Part shown: positions 54,958 through 64,000 of the stretch, one piece after another | How the letters are laid out: every line of letters begins with the position of its first letter | Position numbering within the stretch: the stretch's first letter is position 1 | NCBI GenBank assembly: GCA_032622095.1 | Contig: CP136069.1 | Coordinates: forward strand, 160,073,043 to 160,137,042 | Reading direction: 5' to 3' | Source of the DNA: Siphonodentalium dalli | Taxonomy: Eukaryota > Mollusca > Scaphopoda > Gadilida > Siphonodentaliidae | DNA length: 64,000 bases | Position numbers and translations under genes: made by a program | Notes under the pieces: model-generated | Told to the model about the DNA's origin: nothing | The model's input: the letters and a program-made list of their open reading frames with translations, nothing else | The model's database searches: none

Positions 54958-56749
54958 ACCTTTAGATTGGTAAAATTTGGGTACATCTGGCTGGCAGAAC
55001 CGTGGTTTGACTTGGAAGTATGATAAACTTTTAAAATGAAGACCAACAAAATTGAAATTCTTGTATTTAAATTCCGAGAATGATATATTGTGGGATAATA
55101 TTTCATTGACATCAATATGGAACCATTCCATTGTTCTCAGTACTATATAAAGGCAGATATAAAATGGCAAAACTTGCATTTCATTTTCGTCACATTTGCA
55201 TATTTTGGGCACAGCTTTGAGCTGCTTGAATTTGGAGGGGGAAAGATTATAAAGGCCTGTGGTCGAGTCCCCCTTAACCTCTTGGATACTAAACCATGGA
55301 TATACTTGTGTATCAGGGAAACAGTTTGATATTTCAGATGTTTCGGTAACTTACCGCTCCACAGTGCCCCCTACCCATGACGGAGGCCAAGAGAGAGGGA
55401 TGTCCAATTCAGTTTGCCTCTACACGCCTCTATACATAAATCTTGGGACTATATATTCATAAAATTCATAGAATTGATAAAAGAAAGTTGAGGTCACTGC
55501 TCCTAGATTGGCCGTAATGAAATCCAACACAAATGTCCAAAGATCTTAACACGGATTTCACAGTATCTTTTATATTTGTACAGGAACAGCCTCTCCATGG
55601 TGAGGGTAGGATTTCAAGCAATTTTGGTATTCATGAAAAAATAAATGAATTTTGGCTTTTATCACACATATTTGCATTCTGCCGTGTGATATGAAAGTTT
55701 TTGTATATGTTATGGCAAACAGGATCATGAAATGTGATTGGCTGTATAAGCTGGCACCTGCCAGATAAACTACCTTTTATATTAGGTATACAACTTAGAA
55801 TAAATTACCGGCCGAAATTCAATAATGGGTCTCACTTATGAATTTTTACTTTTTTGAAAATTCAAATGCACGCCATTGAGATTGAAAGGATGAGCGTATC
55901 TGATGAAACTATCAACTTGAGATGGGGGAGATTAGGATGGGCCATTTAACTGATAATACTGAATTATATATGAGTTAGCACACTCACACTGAACCTTCTG
56001 GGTGTCCGAGCAGCCAGTGGCTATGTTATTAAAAATATCAATAATATTTTTCTTTTCAAACACTACTTTATCTAACATTTTGACGGAGAGCTTATATATT
56101 ATCATAGATCTCAGTTAAAAGTCTGAAGGGCAATTTTGTGGTCCAGTCACTATATTGACTCAGAGGCATTCATTGTATCTGGTAACTGCTGAGAAAATAT
56201 AAAGTTTTCTGGTACCCTTCATTTATCTGTCAAGTTCATCTGTAATGACATTGCATATTTCAAATTCTTTCACTGGATAATAACTTAAGGCATTAATTAT
56301 GAAATTATATTTTAAAAGAATTATATAGTGAACCACTTCACTTATTAAAAGATTTTAGTATCAGAGATTGGCAGGGGTGGCAGAAATACTACTAAAAGGG
56401 GAAAGTGGGTGAGTGGTGGGGAGGATAATGATTCGTTAAGGCACTTTTCCAAATGTAAATTATTCATTTGTTGAGGCAACAGGTGAGGCAAGGCGGTGGT
56501 GGTGGTGTAATTGCATGTCTCCTCTGCCACCTCTAGAAATTTGGTAGAAGGCCAGTTCCAAATTTGAGTGAGTCTTCCTTGTGTGGCAACCTGATGCTTC
56601 CAACCGAGAAGGAATGAAGAAAGCTATGTCTTGGGTTGGCAATCCTGTAATGTTATTTTGAGAAGTGTAAATGTTTGAAAAGTACTCACTCCTAACAGAG
56701 TAACATGGTGAAAAATGTCTCAACTGTCTGCTCAAACTGTAACCCGTTT
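54958..56749. other. Intron-like sequence
   Basis: No exon is recognised. About seven CpG in 55561-56160. A GGTGGTGGTGG patch at about 56495-56508. Frames at 54901-55462 and 56345-56735 are not supported. Confidence 0.45.
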
Positions 56750-56990
56750 AATACAAAATACTCAGTGATGAGTAGTTATCCCTTAGGAAATGTTCAGATA
56801 ATAAGTTCAACGACCATACTTATTATCTGAACATTTTCCTCCAATAAATATGACTCCTTCTGCACTTATTTTCTGTTGTCTGCCTATTTTTCCTTATCAC
56901 CCCACCAGATGGATGATAGACTTTCCAATGTATACTTTTATAACTGAGTGGGTTAATCCATTCATTATAGAAAGGGTTACAAGTAAGTCA
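56750..56990 (+). repeat. 'ATAATAAGTTCAAC' repeat, single-unit copy
   Basis: ACTCAGTGATGAGTAGTTAT, GAAATGTTCAGATAATAAGT, hairpin TTATTATCTGAACATT, GACTCCTTCTGCACTTATTT, GTCTGCCTATTTTTC and the end AGAAAGGGTTACA. Confidence 0.65.
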
Positions 56991-59900
56991 GAATTCCAAT
57001 TATATTCAATTCTTTATTTCTCATCACCTATACTAAATACACAGGTATAGAGACTTCTCAGTTGGAAGCATCAAATTGTTTTATTTTCTGAACATCGCCA
57101 ACTTTATTATCAATTAGCGGGCTGAAAATCAAATATTTTAATAAATATAAAAACAATTCTGGTCTGAAAATCTTAAATTCCATCTTCTGTTGTAAAATAT
57201 ACAGTTTTTGTTAATTTTGAGTATTGTGTCTCGAGCCTCCTGTCCTTTTCTCTGACCCTGACTTAACTGTTTGTCACCCTTTCTTTCACTTTCTTGATGG
57301 TTTTACTGCTGTTCTCAATGCTTGATTGATTTCTCTCATTCTCTCATGTCAACAGGTCATTAATATACAGCAAAATTAGGGTCTTAAGTCCCAAATTTAT
57401 GTACCTCTATTGAAATCAAACTGACGAAATGACCACAAAAACATAAAACTCTGAAGTGTTTGTTTCGACCATTACACAATTGTAAAGTCTCACCTCAAAT
57501 GCCTAAAAACTTTCACACTTGTCTGATACCTTAGTATTCTCAGTAGGAAGTACATTGTCGGGGCCGTAAACAATATGTCCCCGCTGACTTACACTAAACA
57601 TCCCATAATGTGTTTCAAGTGATACAATTTAATCCTGTCACTGATGATATAATTATCATAAAACTCCTTTCAAAGTTTTTATTTGTCCACTTGTCTTGGT
57701 TGCCTGGGAAAGGGATTCTATTTTCGTCACCCATTGGCCTACCTGAATTGATGTGGTCCCCCTGTGATGCAAGCGACAAAGAGAGCCAGTTAGGCAAACA
57801 TTTCCAATGTTAGCTTATGGAAATTAGAAGCATGAGGTACTGTTATATCGAGGCACATGGACACTAACTGGACAACAGGTACATGTATTCACCTTTATTT
57901 TAGCTAAATTTATTCGTTTTCAGGCTTTTTTGTCGGTAGTAGATTTATCTGGTCTTTTAAAGAATGATTGCTTTCTGATTTATCACCCTGATCTGGTATC
58001 GCTGTCTTTTTCAGCCTTATGTTTTAAGTGAAATGTGAAAAAGGAAGCTTTCGTAGCCAAAAACGTCTCTAGAAATTCTGGATTATTATGGTTTATTATT
58101 GTCCCAGAAGGGCCTCCTGAGGCAATGCATGAAGTCCGTTCATAGCTATGTGTCCTGCCATTATGCTTATTAATGTTGCTTAGCTTCGATTTAATATATC
58201 TGCTTCTTACCTTTGTTTTGGTGCAATCATGTGTGCACAATTTTACATAACAGTGGTACAAAATTTAGGTATACCTGAGAATAGGCAGTTTTTTTGTTTT
58301 TTTGTTTTTGTTTTGCATGTACACATTTAGGGGATAAAAATGGATATTCAGGGATTTGAGCATGAAAACAGTTTGTGAATGAGCCGGCTTGCCTTCTTAT
58401 ATCATGCTCGAATCTCTGAATAAATATATCAATTTCTGATTTCTTAAAGGTACCCTGTCTGATTTGGACACCATACAATTTTAATATGTTCATCTTCTGT
58501 AATGATAAATAATTAGATCAGACCCATGGCCCCCATTAATAGGAGGATTTGATGATCAGATATCGATTTTCGAAAAGCGGAAGTTTTTATACTTTCTGAA
58601 TTTTTATAAGCCTTGCATACACATTACAATGATGTCCCTTATGAAGAGCGTCCGTGCTTTCGTCGCCCCAAACTGGCAGATGATAAAGAGCGTTCTCAAC
58701 TAATGTTCTAATTCTCGAAGTAAAATAATGCATTCTTTTCTGTATTTTTGCGAAGCTTTTTCTATAGGAATGATATGATTGCTTATATTTTTCATTTAAC
58801 TTTTGCCCAGTAAGCTGAAAATTATCTTGGAAAATATTAACTAATTGCTAATTGGTGTTAATTCAGACAGGGGATACTTAATTACCAATTTCAAATTCAC
58901 TCTAAATTCAAGAATGTGAACTTTTGAAATTCACATCCATATCACTTGTCATGCCAAACGATATATAGTAAGTAATCTTTCTTATGGAAAATGTCTAAAA
59001 AGACATGTCAATATTAGCTGATGTCATTCTCATGCTAAAGGGCTTTTGCAATTATTTCACCCGATTACACCACACACATACATAACATGTTTTCATATTG
59101 ATAACACCCACCCAACTCCCTGGACCAGATCTCAAGATAGCTGAAAACCCAGTGGAAATGTTTACTTTTAAGGCCTATCAAAACACCTAGCACAGTGGAT
59201 GCCAAACCCAATGAGGAATAAATGCCTTGTTTTTGTGTGGTTATTCAGTTTTCCTGATCATCCTCTAGTTTCCCATGATAACTACCGGATGATTTTGTAG
59301 ATATCCATGTTTTTCTTAACACATGACCGACAATGCTTTTGTCCGACCTTTTTGGTCCACCCCAACATTCACACTCGACTGAGAATACATGTGTATGTTA
59401 GTAATCTAGCATGGCATCTTTCAATGCTGACCATGGTATCCCAGAGCCCTAGCCACACCAGGAGAACTGAACCATGGCGTAATGATGTTTATAGAGACAA
59501 CTGTTTCCCCTTTAAATGTTTAAAGCAGCCACATACCTGGGAGGGGTTCTTGTCCCATTAGGTTAAGATTTAATGTCCAGTGTTGCCATTAGCACCTGTT
59601 TCTGGGTCTTCTATTATGGTCAAAGAAATGGGAATTTCTCATGCTTGGGTCATTTGTCAGAGAGAATCATCATAAATTTTATGATTTCCACTTGTTGATT
59701 GATATTTCAAGAAATTCTGGCACAACTTGCAATATAGCAATAATTTATATAAATGGGGAATTTAGTCAGGTGCAAATTGTGATCAGTTGTGTGAACTCAA
59801 GAGTTGCAACAGATTCAGAAACTAAAGTTACTAAGAGACTTATAATTTAAGTTGGTCAGAAAAAAAGGAAGGAAGATGGAGGGCGTGTAGGAGAGGAAGA

Positions 59901-60427
59901 GTTCCAATTACATATCATGCATCCATCATCAACCCCTATGCTCTCAGTACATATAACCAGTTATTAACCAAGATTTTTGAAAGGACCCAGTAATTTATAC
60001 CCCCCCCAATGGGGTGTTTATAGGAATCAGCTTGTCTGTTGTCTGTCTGTCTGTCTGTCTGTCCATCTGTCTGTAGAGGCATCTGTCCATTCATAGACGT
60101 AACTTTGTTTGAGCTTTTATTCCTATATCTTTCAATGTTTTTAATAATTGGCACAGTTATTTAGTACCATTGGTACCTGTGCATCTATGATTATGAGGTT
60201 TGTCCGACTGATTTGTTTGTGGAGTTATCCCCCTTTTTGTGTTTGACAATTTTCACAAGATTCATTTTTTTTTTTTTGAGATTGTATTCCTTGTAATTTG
60301 GGGTAGATATGTGCATCCGACTTACCTTTCCAAACCATATCTTTCTGCCACTGGCTGCCATGGGGGTATCAATAGTCCCATTGGGACAGCCCATCCCTAG
60401 TTTCACCAGGAGCATGACAGATATATA
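56991..60427. other. Intron-like sequence with (GTCT)n
   Basis: No exon is recognised. (GTCT)n at about 60030-60075 follows ACCCCCCCCAATGGGGTG, a hairpin-like start similar to the end of the 5101-5760 repeat. About 58540-58575 (ATGATCAGATATCGATTTTC) weakly resembles R1. The remaining frames in this stretch show no domain. Confidence 0.45.
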
Positions 60428-60672
60428 GTAAATCCTTCCATGACTGGATCTTCCTGAACTTTGTGAAAACACAATGACAATGCATTCTATTATACAGGCG
60501 AGTCTCCCATAGGGAATGCATTGACCTAACAATATTTACCTTGACATTGTAAGCCAGAGCATTCTCTTAAATATGGGAGGCTCCCTATTGGAGACTCGCA
60601 ATTATAAGAGAATGCACTGGTACTGAATCTTTAATGCTGCACCAGCACAGCTCCCATTATGAAAGGGTTTAA
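60428..60672 (+). mobile_element. Hairpin TTAA MITE (P3), two decayed hairpins
   Basis: GTAA (decayed TTAA) then CATGACTGGATCTTCCTGAA, two hairpins (AATGCATTCTATTATACAGG, AGCATTCTCTTAAATATGGG) and CAGCTCCCATTATGAAAGGG-TTTAA. Confidence 0.75.
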
Positions 60673-60727
60673 TGCCGTATAATTGAAAAATTGGCCTTTT
60701 TGTCATTTCTTGCCATTACATTTAACT

Positions 60728-60802
60728 GAAAATTATGGGTAACTTTTCAGGATTTAGTCGGAAATATGGCTTGTTGCCTTTCATCGGAAAGCTCTCGCTG
60801 AG
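60728..60802 (+). mobile_element. Half of a palindromic Tc1/mariner-like MITE
   Basis: AATTATGGGTAACTTTTCAG, TTTAGTCGGAAATATGGCTT and GAAAGCTCTCGCTGAGA match the left arm of T1-T7. The terminal CAGTAATGCCC and the right arm are missing. Confidence 0.75.
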
Positions 60803-60964
60803 ATTTGTTGGAGCCGCAATTGCACTGGAAGTTACCATTTCATACCATTTGATGATTTCATGCATTCTAACCACACAATCCTCTTGTGGTTTATAACCTT
60901 GTTTAAAATCTAACCAAAATGCGGTCTAACTGCATGGGCTGTGACCCCGGTTCGATGAGTCATC
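60803..60964. other. Short spacer
   Basis: Nothing is recognised. Confidence 0.4.
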
Positions 60965-61140
60965 TACAGTAATGCCCTAAATAATCGTCTTCTCAACCAC
61001 AGCATAATTATGGGTAACTTTTCAGGATTTAGTGAGAGCTTTCCGATGAAAGGCAACACGCCATATTTCCGATTAAATCCTGAAAAGTTACCAATAATTC
61101 TGAAGTGGTTAAGGAGTCGATTATTTAGGGCATTACTGTA
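60965..61140. mobile_element. Palindromic Tc1/mariner-like MITE, copy T5 (left arm shortened)
   Basis: TA-CAGTAATGCCCTAAATAA to AGGGCATTACTG-TA. The left arm lacks the TCGGAAATATGG stretch, which may be what is seen separately at 60728-60802. Confidence 0.8.
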
Positions 61141-62193
61141 ATCCCTTCCTCTCCCAACATTGAAATGCCCCTGGAAACTCATATTTTCTGTGCTGTCCCA
61201 ACTTGGATATTAAACCTACCCTGCCCCTATCTGTTGAAGAGTACCCATTATTCTGGAGCTATTTCCCCATCAACCTGTCATCAGAGCAAACTCTGTGAGC
61301 CATAAAACACAGATATGACCACTTGTTGCTCTTAAACTAACATACTTCTATGCTGTTTAGAAATAACAAGAGAACAAGTGGCTCATTAGGAGAATAGTTA
61401 GAATACAAAGACCCTCATACATCAGCTGCTTCCCCCAAATTTAAACAATTTAGAAGAGAATCCGTCATCAGGTGTGCCATTGTTTTCTAGAATGCATGCA
61501 GTCAAATTGAACATTTTGATAATTGAAGTTTAATTTTGAGCAGATTAATTCTTTTGCTGTCAAAATAAATACTCGTATTGGAGATGAGGAGTTCATCTGA
61601 GTCAACACACTCTGTCATATATTTTTAATTTTGACAGTTATTTTCCTCATATGAAGCTGTTATTTATTGAAGGGTTTCAAAATCTCAAATTCTGCAGGTG
61701 TATTTGACCTCATAAATATTCACATTTGGAAGTTTTGCCACTCTGAAACTTAAAGGGTGTCATTCCATGAAAATATACCTGCGAATTAATTGAATTCTGG
61801 CCACCTATTTTTATGTGGGCAATGGTATTTAAACATTTCTCAAGTAGCCGGGAACTCAATATACCTCTTGAGTTTATTTGAACTGTTTGACGGTCATTGT
61901 TTAATTAAGAGGATTTGTTTTTTCAGAATGTTAACAATGTTTGTTTTGCTTGTAAATTTGATGATTATTGGACCCTTGGACCCTTAAATCTCAGTTCAAA
62001 TTTGGGTGTCTTTTTTTTAATTGACGGTTCTTTTGAAATTAGGATTTTTTGCTGGATAAAAGTCATTGAGTTTGTTATTCCTCATCTAATCTCCCTCATA
62101 AATTTTGTGTTGGATTTACCTTCTAACAATTAGCCCGATTTTCAAATAAACCACTCTCTCATCAGTTTTCTCCCACTCTATCTTTTCAGAAGA
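61141..62193. other. Intron-like sequence
   Basis: No feature is seen. Frames at 61790-62133 are AT-driven. Confidence 0.45.
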
Positions 62194-62409
62194 TACAGTA
62201 ATTTCTAAATAATCGACTCCTCAACCACAGCATAATTATGGGTAACTTTTCAGGATTTAGTCGGAAATATGGCTTGCTGCCATTCATCGGAAAGCTCTCG
62301 GTGAGAGCTTTCCAATGAATGGCAACAAGCCATATTTCCGACTAAATCCTGAAAAGTTACCCATAATTCTGCTGTGGTTAAGGAGTCGATTATTTAGAGC
62401 ATTACTGTA
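62194..62409. mobile_element. Palindromic Tc1/mariner-like MITE, copy T6
   Basis: TA-CAGTAATTTCTAAATAAT to AGAGCATTACTG-TA, centre CTCTCGGTGAGAG. Confidence 0.85.
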
Positions 62410-62935
62410 TTTAAAGATTCCATTTTCTCTGTTTTCCATTGAAGAATTCTCCTGACAAGTGGACTTGCTAGTGGGATTTAAATTTAAAGTATAACAAATC
62501 TTAAGAACCTTCTCTGATCCTTTCAGTGCTGTAACCCTTGGTGACTGGAGCTTCCTGTAATTTTCCAAAAATTCTGCGCTAACGCATTCTCTTATATTAT
62601 ATGCGAGTCTCCCATAGGGAGCATCGCATATATAAGAGAATACATTGGCCTAACATATATTTACCTTGACCTTGTAAGCCAGCACATTCTCTTATATATA
62701 TGCGAGTTTTCCTATGGGAGACTTGCATATACAAAGAATGCACTGGCACAGGATATAATACTACATCAGTGCTTCTCCCTTCACAAAAGGGTTAAAGATT
62801 CCCTTTTCTCTGTTTTCCATTGAAGAATTCTCCTGACATGTGGACTTGCTAGTGGGATTTAAATTTAAAGTATAACAAATCTTAAGAACCTTCTCTGATC
62901 CTTTCAGTGGAGCTTCCTGTAATTAATGTTGTAAT
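62410..62935 (+). repeat. Tandem duplication with a MITE in the first unit
   Basis: TAAAGATTCCATTTTCTCTG and following bases through CTTCTCTGATCCTTTCAGTG at 62410-62530 recur at 62794-62910. The second unit skips the MITE end and continues GAGCTTCCTGTAATTAATG, which is internal MITE sequence. The duplication therefore postdates the insertion and was then partly deleted. Confidence 0.75.
62531..62795 (+). mobile_element. Hairpin TTAA MITE (P3), two hairpins
   Basis: GTAA (decayed TTAA) CCCTTGGTGACTGGAGC at the left and CTCCCTTCACAAAAGGG-TTAA at the right. Hairpins ACGCATTCTCTTATATTATA/ATATATAAGAGAATACATTG and CACATTCTCTTATATATATG/CATATACAAAGAATGCACTG. Confidence 0.8.
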
Positions 62936-62939
62936 CGGA

Positions 62940-63600
62940 AAATCTTGTTACTTTGTCTTTCGATTACTGGTATTGCAAATGAGAATAATGAATATTAAAT
63001 TGCAAAGTAAGTTCATTCGAACGGTAGTTTACCTTTTATTGAGAAAATAAGACACAATAAATAACGACACTATAGTAACTACAGTCTATACCCAGCGCGG
63101 CGAGTGAAAAGTGATCGCAATTCCTGATGTGAAATATAATAAGAAAGACATCACAAATTTACCTTTCCACTGCTTTAATATCAGCAGTTGGCACTGTGCG
63201 GTACTGTGTGAAACGAAATAACATACATTTAATATGGAACTAATTTTATCATAAGACTACATAGTACATACATGCATGTGATAATCCATAAATATCATAC
63301 TATTTTCTGGAATCCAAAGGAAACGCATAACTATGAACAAAGCAGAAGATACATTCAAGTTCAGGCGAACTCGGTCATTGGGGAAAGTTACACGATGACG
63401 TTGCTCGTCAATTTTCGTTCAAATCGACACGGTGACATCTTATGAATGAAATGAACAGCCATGAAATGGACACGCTTCTCTATAATAGTATCTCAGTCGC
63501 AGCGCGCTCACACAGCGTCAATACAAGAAATGATTTTGGTAGTTTATACCATGTATAGTCTAGCTGTCAGTTCAAGACTATCCGGAAGTACGATTGGCCT
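62940..63600. promoter_or_regulatory. CpG-rich unique stretch, possible promoter or domain edge
   Basis: About 30 CpG in 660 bases after 30 kb of CpG depletion, without repeats. It includes CAGCGCGGCGAGTG, GATGACGTTGCTCGTC (a CRE-like half site) and AGTCGCAGCGCGCTC. On the minus strand GTGGAAAG|GTAAAT at about 63160 could be a splice donor. No reading frame decides a direction. The frame 63461-63694 has no domain. Confidence 0.3.
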
Positions 63601-63769
63601 AATTTATACTCGATTGGGGTCCATTCTTTTGACGAATCGTTGTGTTGGGAGTGTAATTACTGATAATCAACCCACGAAATATAGGCTTACTTGAATCTTA
63701 TTTAGAGGGAATATCAGGGAATCTATAAACTGATTTTGATAAAAAAAAAAAAAAAGCCTCAGCAGCAGC
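63601..63769. other. Short spacer with A-run
   Basis: An A-run at about 63741-63755 precedes GCAGCAGCTACAG. Nothing else is seen. Confidence 0.4.
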
Positions 63770-63988
63770 TACAGTAATGCCCTAATTAATCGACTCCTTT
63801 AACCACAGCAGAATTATGGGTAACTTTTCAGGATTTAGTCGGAAATATGGCTTGTTGCCATTCATCGGAAAGCTCTCCCCGAGAGCTTTCCGATGAATGG
63901 CAACAAGCCATATTTCCGAATAAATCCTGAAAAGTTACCCATAATTCTGCTGTGGTTAAAGGAGTCAATTAATTAGGGCATTACTTTA
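63770..63988. mobile_element. Palindromic Tc1/mariner-like MITE, copy T7
   Basis: TA-CAGTAATGCCCTAATTAA to AGGGCATTACTT-TA, centre GCTCTCCCCGAGAGC. The arms are almost perfect, so it is among the best-preserved copies. Confidence 0.85.
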
Positions 63989-64000
63989 CCATCCTGTGAT

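Larger units (their letters stand above)
30430..62935 (+). other. CpG-depleted domain, possibly the intron of one large gene
   Basis: Reading spot blocks: 35641-36240 has no CpG at all, 48901-49500 has one and 55561-56160 has about seven. In contrast, 17341-17940 has 29. CpG returns near 62940 (about 30 in 660 bases). Exceptions are young repeats and the pocket at 50820-51290. In invertebrates with mosaic methylation, such depletion marks methylated gene bodies. No exon is recognisable, so this would be intronic; strand and extent are inferred from the candidate exon at 30.2 kb. Confidence 0.45.

Noticed and set aside
1-64000. LTR retrotransposon, retrovirus-like or Polinton-like element
   Set aside because: I found no pair of long direct repeats with TG...CA ends, and no gag, integrase, protease or capsid-like frame. 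The only unexplained candidate is the small island at 15.8-16.6 kb, left unassigned.

Overview
The window looks like nuclear DNA of a metazoan, most likely a marine invertebrate. It is AT-rich, has no dense gene arrangement, and no complete protein-coding gene can be read from it. It is crowded with short non-autonomous DNA transposons (MITEs), foldback palindromes, minisatellites and one degraded LINE tail. The species cannot be fixed from the sequence. The 'rest of gene' signals are weak: one candidate promoter with a first exon near 30.05-30.24 kb, and one GC-richer, coding-looking island at 15.8-16.5 kb.

Layout. 1-11 kb: an old TTAA-ended repeat cut by the window edge, a decayed non-LTR retrotransposon 3' end (2.2-2.9 kb), a segment present four times between 4.3 and 9.1 kb, and a tandem array with paired AAGATGGCCGC motifs (7.1-7.6 kb). 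11-15 kb: two inverted copies of a 590-bp TTAA-flanked MITE, then a second copy of the edge repeat and the first hAT-like double-hairpin MITE. 15-23 kb: the coding-like island, a nested pair of transposons (18.66-19.5 kb) and foldbacks. 23.8-27.8 kb: a very large inverted repeat whose arms contain a minisatellite. 28-32 kb: another TTAA element, a palindrome, the candidate promoter and exon, and a 155-bp tandem array. 32-64 kb: a long stretch very poor in CpG and without recognisable exons, studded with palindromic Tc1/mariner-like MITEs (seven copies), hAT-like double-hairpin MITEs (six more copies) and hairpin-bearing TTAA MITEs (about nine copies).

Two patterns tie the window together. First, CpG density drops sharply just downstream of the candidate first exon at about 30.3 kb and recovers at about 62.9 kb. 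In invertebrates with mosaic methylation this is what a long methylated gene body looks like, so the right half may be intron of one large plus-strand gene (inference). Second, the MITEs are unusually legible. Target-site duplications can be read directly for the hAT-like family (8 bp), the TTAA families and the TA family, and one TTAA insertion has its own empty-site copy about 700 bp away inside the window.

No rRNA gene, convincing tRNA gene, CRISPR array, LTR element or intact transposase was seen. Most open frames in the window are short and fall in repeats.
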